This document shows, piece by piece, positions 1-6,721 of a stretch of DNA of 19,286 nucleotides. Source of the stretch: Treponema sp. (GTDB lineage: Bacteria; Spirochaetota; Spirochaetia; Treponematales; Rectinemataceae); contig JAFIHQ010000042.1 of the NCBI GenBank assembly GCA_017849315.1, positions 1-19,286 on the forward strand. The letters run 5' to 3'. The notes under the pieces were generated by a model. That model was given only the letters and a program-made list of their open reading frames with translations. It was not told the origin of the DNA and did not search any database. The position numbers were made by a program, and so were the translations under genes. Each line of letters begins with the position of its first letter. Positions within the stretch are counted from its first letter, which is position 1.

Positions 1-224
1 AGGCCCAGCGTTGCACCGAGCTCTGCGTAGGCGCCTGGGCCCGCCGGCCTGTACGAATCGGCACCAGCAAAAAAGGTCCACGTTGATGCGGAAAGCGACA
101 AGTCCTGGGCGTGCACGCTTCCGGGCATGACGAACGCGACCACAAGCACAACCGTGGCAAAAGCCATCAGGGCAGTTCGACTCTTGTCGTTTAATTTGTC
201 TTCTGACATAAAGAATTGCTTCAT
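1..224 (-). CDS. Secreted protein, 5' fragment (N-terminal 74 residues)
   Basis: The reading frame starts at the ATG at 224 and is still open at the window edge, so only the N-terminus is visible. A charged N-tail of about 17 residues is followed by a hydrophobic segment and a Val-His-Ala-Gln cleavage region near residue 38, which reads as a Sec signal peptide. The mature start is rich in Ser, Ala, Gly and aromatic residues, as in small outer-membrane barrels, but there is too little for a family call. A second in-frame ATG (209) lies five codons later. Neither start has a convincing ribosome binding site. It follows the 216-residue secreted protein on the same strand with an 81-base gap and could belong to the same transcript. 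Confidence 0.6.
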   Translation of the reverse strand, partial: MKQFFMSEDKLNDKSRTALMAFATVVLVVAFVMPGSVHAQDLSLSASTWTFFAGADSYRPAGPGAYAELGATLG

Positions 225-305
225 AAGATTCAACTCGCTGCTAAAGATGTTACTCAACTCTCGGCTTAAAGCCTATGCACGATAGCCGGCGCTACATCCT
301 CAAGA

Positions 306-956
306 TCAATAAAAGAAATAGCTAAAATCGAAAAGCCTGACTCCCCAACCGCCATACTTCAGGTGGCCATCCAAGACAATATCGAACGCCCCCATCGTAT
401 AGTAGCCGTCACCGGAAAAAAAACGCAAAGGCTGACATGAGACTAAGAACATCTCTTTCCCTGCACCGCCTTGCGCCGCCCCTGCACCGCCTTGCGCCGC
501 TTTTGCGCCAAATGGTTGCACATATGCCCCCAGACTCACCATCGGTGCCAGGCTCACTCGTCGCACGAAGAGTTTTCCAAATGGATGCACAAGGTACCTT
601 CCAAATGTCACATCACACGATAGCCCGAGGTACGAAGCATCGAACTCCCATGGATTGAATGGCAAAAGCCAGTGTAAGCCCAATGCCGCACTTACAAAAG
701 GGCTCTGAACCGGATCAATTCCCAGACCAAAGTTTGAGTATTCCGCATCAGGCAACAGGTTTGGCGCTGCATAGCCTTGCAGCGTGACCGAATAGAACAA
801 CGTTCTGGAAGGACCAAGTCTGTCTTGATCCACTATTTTAGTCGATTCGGCGTCTACGGTATTTATTGCAGGAAAAGTGCCTTGCGCAGGGAGACTGGCG
901 CGGGTTATCAGACAGAATGCGACGGCTGCAAGCAGACGATACGATGTGCGTTTCAT
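306..956 (-). CDS. Secreted 216-residue protein, probably outer-membrane barrel
   Basis: I do not recognise a named family. Residues 1-25 form a signal peptide (Lys-Arg start, hydrophobic core, cleavage near Leu-Pro-Ala-Gln). The mature part alternates aromatic and small residues, and the last residues are Phe-Ser-Tyr-Phe-Phe-Tyr, resembling the aromatic C-terminal signature of outer-membrane barrel proteins. Residues around 155-169 hold a duplicated seven-residue Ala/Gln/Gly unit made by a 21-bp tandem repeat, probably in a surface loop or periplasmic turn. The ATG lies three bases after the stop of the phospholipase D-like gene, with a G-run about eight bases upstream, so translation is probably coupled to it. 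Function is unknown; a periplasmic or outer-membrane partner of the lipoprotein is an inference from position only. Confidence 0.7.
   Translation of the reverse strand: MKRTSYRLLAAVAFCLITRASLPAQGTFPAINTVDAESTKIVDQDRLGPSRTLFYSVTLQGYAAPNLLPDAEYSNFGLGIDPVQSPFVSAALGLHWLLPFNPWEFDASYLGLSCDVTFGRYLVHPFGKLFVRRVSLAPMVSLGAYVQPFGAKAAQGGAGAAQGGAGKEMFLVSCQPLRFFSGDGYYTMGAFDIVLDGHLKYGGWGVRLFDFSYFFY
460..501. repeat. 21-bp tandem duplication in the 216-residue secreted protein
   Basis: Two adjacent 21-bp copies (460-480 and 481-501) differ only in the final base. The period is a multiple of three, so the copy adds exactly seven residues (Ala-Ala-Gln-Gly-Gly-Ala-Gly) without shifting frame. Confidence 0.9.
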
Positions 957-959
957 GGC

Positions 960-2270
960 TCAGCCCCCAACCAGGAAGATGAGATACATAAGAAAATTGC
1001 CAATCGTACGATAGTGCCTTGCTTCCTCAATCGTGACAGGTCTTGAATCAGGCAGCAGGCCTTGCAGGTTATCATATGCTTGTTGCACAACACGCTCGTC
1101 ATTGAATAAGAACTCCATCTCTCTAGAGAGGTGTTGAGAACGAAAATTGAAATTCGCGCTGCCAAACGCCACTAGATTCTTGTCGGCTATCACAATTTTG
1201 GAATGGATAAACGCTCTTACTGAGGGCTCATACATATAAATACTCGCCCCCGCCTTCATAAGTGGTTCCATGCAGTAGCCCATTGCGCGATCATAAGGGT
1301 CCATATCTCCATGTTTGGCCATCAAGATATTTACTTTAACACCGCGAGACGTGGCGGCACGAATCTTGTCAAGTAATTCACTTGTCACAAAAGAATACGA
1401 TTGTACTAGCCAAATCTCCTGCTTGGCATACAGAAAAAAGGCGTCAAACATTGCGTCAGTTATTCCGTTCTCGTCCAGGCCCTGATCTGCAAGCCACAAA
1501 AAAGTTTCTGGTGCATCCATTTTCTGAATGGGGAAATCTGCCGGGTCTATGTGCTCCGGAGAAAATGCGTTCCACGTAACACAGAAAGAGCGGATCATGC
1601 TGCGGGCTACTTCTTCGCTCTGAACTTCGACGAGAGTATCCATGTGTCCGCCCTCATCAAGGGGCGCCAATGACTGCTGGTTGATGTTCATGCCGCCTGT
1701 TGTTATGTACTTCCCATCCACGATCCAGAACTTCCTGTGATCCCTATCCAACAGATTTGCCGTTGTGGGAAGCCGTTCTCCTGAGAAAGTGTTGTATTCA
1801 ACCACATGCACGCCGCCCTTTGTCAGTGTTTGTGAGACAACGGGAAGAAGCTGTTCTGATCCATTCCTGCGCTGAGAATATGATGAAGGATCGAGAATAA
1901 AGTAAACTCGCACCCCTTCCTGCGCTTTTCGCATGAGAGCTTCGTAGATTGGTGCAGAATACTCATGCCAATTCGCAAGAAAAACAGTGACAAGTATATA
2001 ATCATGGGCGGAATTTATAAGTTCTACGGCCCGCTTGGACCACTCTTTGCTGGAAAAGTAGATTGTTGGCATACTGCATGCGCACCGCGGTATACCATGT
2101 GCTTCAAAGTAGGTTGCCAGATCTTCTTCGCTCGTTACCGGCTTTTCCTGCTTGATCGTACTCGCACACGACACAAACTGGGAAGCGAGGATAAGCGCAA
2201 AAACTGTGTTCAGTAATAGCCTGGATGGTTTTGATAACTTGTTATTTAATAAATACTTAATCCTCATCAT
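960..2270 (-). CDS. Phospholipase D/cardiolipin synthase-family lipoprotein
   Basis: Two complete HKD half-sites are visible: H178-x-K180-x4-D185 followed by a Gly-Gly-x-Asn segment, and H356-x-K358-x4-D363 followed by Gly-Ser-x-Asn. Together they form one active site that cleaves or exchanges phosphodiester head groups by way of a phosphohistidine. Residues 1-34 are a signal region ending Gln-Phe-Val-Ser before Cys35, a lax lipobox, so the protein is probably a lipid-anchored periplasmic enzyme rather than a typical membrane-embedded cardiolipin synthase, which carries N-terminal membrane helices. The C-terminus (about 423-436) is hydrophobic. The 436-residue length suits a two-HKD enzyme. 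The start is one of two tandem ATGs (2270, 2267) with a weak GACGAG before it. Substrate is unresolved: cardiolipin synthesis, phospholipid turnover or nuclease activity are all possible in this superfamily. The 151 bases upstream (2271-2421) hold no clear signal. Confidence 0.85.
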   Translation of the reverse strand: MMRIKYLLNNKLSKPSRLLLNTVFALILASQFVSCASTIKQEKPVTSEEDLATYFEAHGIPRCACSMPTIYFSSKEWSKRAVELINSAHDYILVTVFLANWHEYSAPIYEALMRKAQEGVRVYFILDPSSYSQRRNGSEQLLPVVSQTLTKGGVHVVEYNTFSGERLPTTANLLDRDHRKFWIVDGKYITTGGMNINQQSLAPLDEGGHMDTLVEVQSEEVARSMIRSFCVTWNAFSPEHIDPADFPIQKMDAPETFLWLADQGLDENGITDAMFDAFFLYAKQEIWLVQSYSFVTSELLDKIRAATSRGVKVNILMAKHGDMDPYDRAMGYCMEPLMKAGASIYMYEPSVRAFIHSKIVIADKNLVAFGSANFNFRSQHLSREMEFLFNDERVVQQAYDNLQGLLPDSRPVTIEEARHYRTIGNFLMYLIFLVGG

Positions 2271-2421
2271 TAACTCGTCTTGTTGTAGTTTTCTGTGCTT
2301 TCTCTGTTGTAATTCTCAGTGGCCTGTTGCACTTTCCATCTTTTGCGCGCTGCTATGTACCATTTCTTAAGAACCCTGTGTCGTTTCTGCGTGGCATTCT
2401 ATCTCGTGAATCATGTCGAGT

Positions 2422-3411
2422 CTAGGTTAGCCAAAACGGCGATTTAACGCTGAAGAAGGGCTCAAGTATGGTTTTAAGTTCATCCCTGAAAACATGATGA
2501 GGAGCATATCCGAGGGATACGAGCCTACCGGTATCCATCCTGCAGTCTTTTGGTCGCGGGGCTCCTGTACTCGGCGGACTTTTTACCGGATTAACACACG
2601 AGGCATCTATGCCAAGTGCTTTTGCCATTTCGAGCACCATACCATATTTTGTTATGCCAACAGGACCAGAAAGCAAGAAAAGCGGCAAATTGGCGCCCTT
2701 TGGCTCGTTACCCTTTCGGGCAGCCTCGATTTTTTCGGGTTGACTCAACCAAATATCGACGAGAATCTCTATGGCTGCCGCTACATCATCGACATGGAGC
2801 GGATACCGCGTGGACCAATCGTCAATGTTGCAAGGTTTGCGCGCCTTTAGATACAATGCCAGCTCGGTCACCGAGGATTCCTCAAGGCGCTCGACTGGAC
2901 CATACAGCATTGGAATCCTCAAAACCAGCCCACCTGCCTTTGAGAGTGTCTCGCCCGACTTGGTCTCGCCCAGATTTTCTGCAACAGCGAGTTCTCCGGC
3001 TAACTTGAGCTTGCCATATTCGTTCAGTGGATTGACAGGCGACTCAGGGCGGTATGGCGGATTTGTCCCGTCGTAGACGTAATCAGTAGAAAGATAGATC
3101 ATGCGTGCACCGCAGTTTCTGCAAGCTCGTGCCAAATTGGCGGTTGCGTCCACATTGAGCTTCTGCGCACGTTCCGGATCGTTGTCCACAATGTCTGGTC
3201 TTCGTTCCGCCGCGGCGTGGATGACAAAATCGGGTCTTATTTCCTGACATAATTTGGAAATTGCATCAAAATCCGTAATATCTCTCTTTAGTGTGGGCGG
3301 CTTCGCACGCGAAAACGCCAGGCCAATAAGATTGATGTCGTTACGATTTATCAGTCTCGCGCTGACTGCTCTACCCAACAGGCCTGTGGCTCCAGTGAGC
3401 AAGATTTTCAT
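2422..3411 (-). CDS. RmlD/MAT2B-like NAD(P)-dependent short-chain reductase
   Basis: This is an extended short-chain dehydrogenase. The nucleotide-binding Gly-Ala-Thr-Gly-Leu-Leu-Gly is at residues 7-13, His-Ala-Ala-Ala at 65-68, a Ser-Thr-Asp near 108-110, and the catalytic pair Tyr132-x3-Lys136. The segment from Arg-Pro-Asp-Ile-Val to Tyr-Val-Tyr-Asp-Gly matches the dTDP-4-dehydrorhamnose reductase (RmlD) group, including the MAT2B-like branch. No rml or other sugar-nucleotide genes are nearby, so a rhamnose role is not supported by context and the substrate is unknown. It contains a Gly-Glu-Thr repeat around residues 147-154. There is no clear Shine-Dalgarno sequence; a TATGAT box ends 11 bases before the ATG. 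It is divergent from pdxS across 105 bases. Confidence 0.8.
   Translation of the reverse strand: MKILLTGATGLLGRAVSARLINRNDINLIGLAFSRAKPPTLKRDITDFDAISKLCQEIRPDFVIHAAAERRPDIVDNDPERAQKLNVDATANLARACRNCGARMIYLSTDYVYDGTNPPYRPESPVNPLNEYGKLKLAGELAVAENLGETKSGETLSKAGGLVLRIPMLYGPVERLEESSVTELALYLKARKPCNIDDWSTRYPLHVDDVAAAIEILVDIWLSQPEKIEAARKGNEPKGANLPLFLLSGPVGITKYGMVLEMAKALGIDASCVNPVKSPPSTGAPRPKDCRMDTGRLVSLGYAPHHVFRDELKTILEPFFSVKSPFWLT
2948..2971. repeat. 15-bp-period repeat in the RmlD-like gene
   Basis: A nine-base word (GTCTCGCCC) occurs at 2948-2956 and 2963-2971, exactly 15 bases apart, giving Gly-Glu-Thr twice with five-residue spacing on the minus strand. It looks like a decayed in-frame duplication in a loop after the Tyr-x3-Lys motif. 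Confidence 0.6.
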
Positions 3412-3422
3412 GCGACAATGTT

Positions 3423-3428
3423 ATCATA
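3423..3428 (-). promoter_or_regulatory. Candidate -10 box of the RmlD-like gene
   Basis: The minus strand reads TATGAT, five of six consensus bases, ending 11 bases before the ATG at 3411. A good -35 at standard spacing was not found. If used, transcription would begin only a few bases before the start codon. Confidence 0.3.
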
Positions 3429-3464
3429 TTAGGGCCTATTCAAGACAGTATGCTGGCCGGAAAC

Positions 3465-3498
3465 TTGCACAAAATGGCTTTTTCCTATAAGGTATAAA
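3465..3498 (+). promoter_or_regulatory. Candidate pdxS promoter
   Basis: TTGCAC at 3465-3470 is followed by overlapping A/T boxes TATAAG (3486-3491) and TATAAA (3493-3498). Spacings of 15 and 22 bases are both off-optimum, so the exact promoter is uncertain. It lies in the divergent gap before pdxS, upstream of the strong AGGAG at 3506-3510. Confidence 0.35.
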
Positions 3499-3516
3499 AA
3501 GGGAAAGGAGCCTAGT

Positions 3517-4422
3517 ATGGATACAGTGTTGTGGTCTGCGCGGCAGAGCGCAGAGTGGAGGACTAAGGTCGGCTTGGCCGAAATGCTCAAAGGTGGCGTG
3601 ATCATGGACGTAACCAACGCCGAACAGGCAAGAATTGCCGAGAAAGCCGGAGCTTGCGCTGTCATGGCTCTGGAACGAGTGCCTGCCGATATAAGAGCAC
3701 AAGGCGGTGTGGCGCGCATGTCCGATCCCCGGAAAATCAAGGAAATTCAAGACGCAGTCTCCATTCCAGTTATGGCCAAATGCAGAATCGGACACTTTAT
3801 GGAGGCCCGAATCTTGGAGGCGCTCGGTGTGGATTTTGTCGACGAGTCGGAAGTCCTCACGCCAGCCGATGAAAAATATCACGTTGCAAAGAATGACTTT
3901 AAGGTGCCGTTTGTCTGTGGTTGCCGCGATCTCGGCGAGGCACTTCGCCGCATTGGGGAAGGCGCCGCAATGATCCGCACGAAGGGTGAGCCTGGAACGG
4001 GCGATGTTGTAGAAGCGGTGCGACACATGCGTGCGGTACGCGATGGCATAGCCCGCCTCATGAGTCTGCCGCGCGAGGAGCTTATGACTGCAGCCAAGGA
4101 GCTTGGGGCACCCTATGAGCTTGTCTACGAAGTTGCGGTAACCGGAAAACTTCCCGTGCCGAACTTTTCTGCTGGTGGTATAGCGACTCCGGCTGACGCC
4201 GCTCTTATGATGCAGCTCGGCGCCGAGGCGATTTTTGTCGGTTCAGGCATCTTCAAATCAGGAGACCCAGCAAGACGCGCAGCCGCTATTGTTGGTGCAG
4301 TTGTCAATTACAACAACCCGAAGGTTCTTGCGGAGCTGTCAGAGGATCTGGGTGAGGCAATGGTCGGCATTGGGATGTCGGAGCTTCCTGAGAACAAGCG
4401 GATGGAAACCCGAGGCTGGTAA
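3517..4422 (+). CDS. pdxS: Pyridoxal 5'-phosphate synthase, lyase subunit PdxS
   Basis: PdxS condenses ribose 5-phosphate, glyceraldehyde 3-phosphate and ammonia from PdxT into pyridoxal 5'-phosphate in the cytoplasm, as a ring-shaped assembly. The sequence covers the family from end to end at 301 residues. Asp31 and Lys88 (in Val-Met-Ala-Lys-Cys-Arg) are the expected Asp and Schiff-base Lys, Lys156 in Arg-Thr-Lys-Gly-Glu-Pro-Gly is the second lysine, and the phosphate-binding Gly-rich loops are present near 160-163 and in the C-terminal half (Ser-Ala-Gly-Gly-Ile). The start is set by AGGAG six bases upstream of the ATG. pdxT follows after 68 bases on the same strand, the usual arrangement. 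Nothing appears broken. Confidence 0.98.
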   Translation: MDTVLWSARQSAEWRTKVGLAEMLKGGVIMDVTNAEQARIAEKAGACAVMALERVPADIRAQGGVARMSDPRKIKEIQDAVSIPVMAKCRIGHFMEARILEALGVDFVDESEVLTPADEKYHVAKNDFKVPFVCGCRDLGEALRRIGEGAAMIRTKGEPGTGDVVEAVRHMRAVRDGIARLMSLPREELMTAAKELGAPYELVYEVAVTGKLPVPNFSAGGIATPADAALMMQLGAEAIFVGSGIFKSGDPARRAAAIVGAVVNYNNPKVLAELSEDLGEAMVGIGMSELPENKRMETRGW

Positions 4423-4450
4423 AGAGTGGCAAGCTCTTGTCGAGTTTGTA

Positions 4451-4479
4451 TTGACATTTTAAAGTAAGTTTTTTAAGAC
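4451..4479 (+). promoter_or_regulatory. Possible internal promoter before pdxT
   Basis: A perfect TTGACA (4451-4456) is followed 17 bases later by TAAGAC (4474-4479), which matches the -10 consensus poorly. pdxT may therefore have its own weak promoter in addition to readthrough from pdxS. Confidence 0.25.
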
Positions 4480-4490
4480 AAGGTTTTAGT

Positions 4491-5114
4491 GTGAAAAAAA
4501 TAGGTGTACTCGCGCTTCAGGGCGATTACGAAGCTCATATCAAGGCGCTTAAAGCGGCAGGTGCAGCTCCTTTTGAAGTCCGCTCCCGTGATGACTTACA
4601 AAAAGCGGAAGCTATGGTCATTCCCGGTGGGGAAAGTACCGTTATGGGTTCGCTCCTGGAACGATTTGGTTTTCTGGATGACTTTAGAGAGCGCATTCTT
4701 GCAGGAATGCCGGTTTTTGGGACCTGCGCGGGCCTGATCCTTCTTGCAAAAGATGTTGAGGGAGAAGACCCCGCGGCAGGGGTTGTGGCGCGGAGCCCTG
4801 CCGCCCAGGAGAAATTGCGGAGGCGGCAGCCCACGCTCGGCGTCCTCGACGTTACCGTACTGAGAAATGCGTACGGCACACAGATAGACAGCTTTCATGC
4901 TCCGCTCGTCACTTCTATTCCAACTGTACCAACGCTGGATGGTGTCTTTATCCGGGCACCGAAAATTGTGCGTGTGGGATCCAACGTGGAAGTGTTGAGC
5001 TCGCTCAAATCCGACCCTGTCCTTGTGCGTCAGGGGACTATCCTTGGTGCGACCTTTCATCCGGAACTTGTGCCGGGCGCAGGTATTCACGCGTACTTCC
5101 TGACTCTTGTTTGA
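4491..5114 (+). CDS. pdxT: Pyridoxal 5'-phosphate synthase, glutaminase subunit PdxT
   Basis: PdxT hydrolyses glutamine and channels ammonia into PdxS. The class I glutaminase triad is visible: nucleophile Cys79 in Gly-Thr-Cys-Ala-Gly, and His190 and Glu192 in Phe-His-Pro-Glu-Leu. Gly-Gly-Glu-Ser at 47-50 is the conserved oxyanion-side loop. The start is GTG, with AAGG seven bases upstream and the canonical Met-Lys-Lys-Ile-Gly-Val-Leu-Ala-Leu-Gln N-terminus. The 207-residue length exceeds the roughly 190-200 usual for the family. The extra residues sit at about 92-113, between the nucleophile strand and the Leu-Gly-Val-Leu-Asp strand. That insert is GC-rich and contains a perfect inverted repeat (4773-4804). 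The key residues are intact, so the insert is probably a tolerated surface loop. Confidence 0.97.
   Translation: MKKIGVLALQGDYEAHIKALKAAGAAPFEVRSRDDLQKAEAMVIPGGESTVMGSLLERFGFLDDFRERILAGMPVFGTCAGLILLAKDVEGEDPAAGVVARSPAAQEKLRRRQPTLGVLDVTVLRNAYGTQIDSFHAPLVTSIPTVPTLDGVFIRAPKIVRVGSNVEVLSSLKSDPVLVRQGTILGATFHPELVPGAGIHAYFLTLV
4773..4804. repeat. Inverted repeat inside the pdxT insertion
   Basis: Perfect 9-bp arms GCGGCAGGG (4773-4781) and CCCTGCCGC (4796-4804) flank a 14-base GC-rich loop. The hairpin lies in the extra loop of PdxT that shorter family members lack. Confidence 0.75.
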
Positions 5115-5130
5115 CAGAGGGGCAGCCGCG

Positions 5131-5146
5131 TGGACTGCTGGACTGC
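5131..5146. repeat. 8-bp tandem duplication between convergent genes
   Basis: TGGACTGC occurs twice in a row in the 64-base gap between the converging pdxT and CNNM-type genes. No convincing rho-independent terminator with a T-run was found in this gap. Confidence 0.6.
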
Positions 5147-5178
5147 CTTTGCTGTGCACTGCGCACGGCTAGGGGCTC

Positions 5179-6489
5179 TTACGGCTCGGCGTGTTGCTCT
5201 TGAATAGGTTCGTGGACCATGACTTTGTCGATGCGGTTACCGTCCATATCGAGTATTTCGATTTTTCGGTCATTCCATTCGCATCTGTCCCCAGCTTTGG
5301 GGATTCGTCCCATGCAGTCTAAGACCAGACCTGCCACCGTGTCGTAATCGCGCTGACTGATCAGACTTTCGTCGAGGCCAAGCGCGTCTGCAAACTCTGC
5401 AATGGACAATGTGCCATCGACGAGCAAAGAACCATCCTCGCGCTTCACAATACCAGGAAGCGAAGCATCGGAGTGTTCGCTCAAGCCACTCAAAATAGAT
5501 TCCAAGAGGTCACTTTGGGACACAAGGCCTGATACTCCGCCGTATTCGTCTACAATGAGGCCAGTACCAACGTTTGCCCTCTGCAAAAGCGAAAGGGCCC
5601 GCAGCGCCGAAATGGTCTCCGGCATTAGCAAGGGCTTTTCCATAACCTGCATTAAGTTGACAGACCTGTCTCGCGCTATCGCAGCCAATGCCGTCCGCAC
5701 ATCGAGCATACCAATGACATCGTCAATATCTCCTTTTACAACAGGGAGATATGGTACGTTGGCATTTTGAATTACCTCTTCAGGGGCGATTTTGCCTGTC
5801 TCCGAAATGTCGATGGTCACGACTTCTGTGCGCGGCACCATGTATACAGTAACCCGCCTGTCGTCCAGATCGAATACGCCGTCCACCATTTCTTTTTCAG
5901 AGGTGCGAAAAACTCCATTTTCGGCACCTTCGGAGATGAGTACTTTTACCTCGTCTTCGGTGACTTCGGGTTCCTTGTGCTTGGCAATACCAAACACCTT
6001 GAGGACAAGCGATGTCGTATCGGTAAAAAGGCGTACGAGCGGATAGAAAATTCTGCTCACCGCACGCAATGGACGCACGGTAAAAGCAGCAACTGCCTCT
6101 GGATTGGAAAGCGCCAGAGATTTTGGCACAAGTTCGCCCAAAATGACTGACACATAAGTAGTTACAAGGACTACAATAACAACGGACAATGGCCTCGCTA
6201 TGGGCGAAAGTGGCGCAACCTTTGCAAGCAATGCAGCGAGCGAGTCCGCAAAGGTCAGCCCGCCAACGGCACCAGTGAGCGTACCGATAAGCGTTATAAC
6301 TACTTGTATAGCAGAAAGATATTGTCCTGGCTCCTGGGCCGCTTTCAGTGCCAGCTTGTATCGTTCGTCGCCTTGATCGGCCTTATGGCGCAGACGCGCT
6401 TTTCTGGACGACACCAAGGCCATTTCCGAAAGAGAGAAAAAACCGTTTAAAAGGATAAGCACAAGCAGAAATATGATTTCAGAGATCAT
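5179..6489 (-). CDS. CNNM/CorC (HlyC)-family transporter-associated membrane protein
   Basis: The domain order is the classic one: an N-terminal CNNM (DUF21) membrane domain at about residues 1-175 with four hydrophobic segments and the conserved Gly-Glu-Leu-Val-Pro-Lys-Ser at 118-124; a Thr-Glu-Asp-Glu-Val linker at 177-181; a CBS pair at about 205-335 with Met-Val-Pro-Arg (217-220) and Val-Asp-Glu-Tyr-Gly-Gly (313-318); and a C-terminal CorC/HlyC ligand-like domain at about 345-428. Relatives act in divalent cation (Mg2+/Co2+) export or homeostasis; the hemolysin label is historical. At 436 residues it is full length. A GAGG seven bases upstream supports the ATG at 6489. It stands alone, convergent with pdxT and divergent from the patatin gene. 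Confidence 0.93.
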   Translation of the reverse strand: MISEIIFLLVLILLNGFFSLSEMALVSSRKARLRHKADQGDERYKLALKAAQEPGQYLSAIQVVITLIGTLTGAVGGLTFADSLAALLAKVAPLSPIARPLSVVIVVLVTTYVSVILGELVPKSLALSNPEAVAAFTVRPLRAVSRIFYPLVRLFTDTTSLVLKVFGIAKHKEPEVTEDEVKVLISEGAENGVFRTSEKEMVDGVFDLDDRRVTVYMVPRTEVVTIDISETGKIAPEEVIQNANVPYLPVVKGDIDDVIGMLDVRTALAAIARDRSVNLMQVMEKPLLMPETISALRALSLLQRANVGTGLIVDEYGGVSGLVSQSDLLESILSGLSEHSDASLPGIVKREDGSLLVDGTLSIAEFADALGLDESLISQRDYDTVAGLVLDCMGRIPKAGDRCEWNDRKIEILDMDGNRIDKVMVHEPIQEQHAEP

Positions 6490-6626
6490 CGCAGAACCTC
6501 TGACAAAACTCGTAAAACGGAAATCTTCATGGAATCGCTACTGCGATAGAGACACGATAAGCTACTACTGAAAGGGTCAGAATCTGGAGAAGGAGGTTCC
6601 TTTGAGTCTTGTTTTTGTTCATTCAT
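6486..6626 (-). CDS. Possible 46-residue upstream ORF coupled to the CNNM gene
   Basis: An ATG at 6626 opens a 46-codon frame whose TGA overlaps the CNNM-family ATG in the ATGA pattern typical of translational coupling. The predicted peptide is hydrophilic and rich in Ser, Pro and Asp, and matches nothing I know. The only ribosome-binding candidate (AAGG) lies too close to the ATG, and a second frame starting at 6622 competes for it. It is listed as a candidate only. Confidence 0.18.
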   Translation of the reverse strand: MNEQKQDSKEPPSPDSDPFSSSLSCLYRSSDSMKISVLRVLSEVLR

Positions 6627-6667
6627 ACCTTAACAATAATCAAAAATCTTTGTTTCGTCGAGTATGA
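6602..6667 (+). CDS. Possible 21-residue leader ORF before the patatin gene
   Basis: A near-perfect Shine-Dalgarno (AAGGAGGT, 6590-6597) is followed four bases later by TTG, opening a 21-codon frame that ends in TGA at 6665-6667. The frame is the same as that of the patatin gene beginning at 6722. It contains a Leu-Asn-Asn-Asn-Gln-Lys stretch and no recognisable motif. It could be a leader peptide or chance; the AAGGA...TCCTT core is also partly self-complementary. Confidence 0.2.
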   Translation: MSLVFVHSYLNNNQKSLFRRV

Positions 6668-6682
6668 AGCGGCCACTTTTGC

Positions 6683-6715
6683 GAATTGCAATTCCTGTTA
6701 TACTCAAATTATACT
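6683..6715 (+). promoter_or_regulatory. Patatin promoter with a 12-bp palindrome over the -35
   Basis: GAATTGCAATTC (6683-6694) is a perfect palindrome whose centre holds a TTGCAA -35-like box (6686-6691). TATACT (6710-6715) lies 18 bases downstream, six bases before the ATG at 6722. A second TATACT (6699-6704) preceded by TG is an extended -10 candidate. The palindrome is well placed to be a repressor operator, but no regulator is identifiable here. Confidence 0.45.
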
Positions 6716-6721
6716 CAAAAG

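Noticed and set aside
3436..4026. 196-codon open frame opposite pdxS
   Set aside because: It is antisense to conserved pdxS codons, has no recognisable domain, and has no ribosome binding site.
4423..4450. Terminator between pdxS and pdxT
   Set aside because: Only a 5-bp AAGAG/CTCTT stem with no T-run follows pdxS; too weak, and the two genes are normally co-transcribed.
4596..5159. 187-codon open frame opposite pdxT
   Set aside because: It lies wholly antisense to a clearly functional pdxT, shows no known motif, and reflects the base composition of the real gene.
6686..6721. TTG start for the patatin gene at 6686
   Set aside because: The TTG is the centre of the palindrome and -35-like box, lacks a ribosome binding site, and would put 12 residues before a complete signal peptide.
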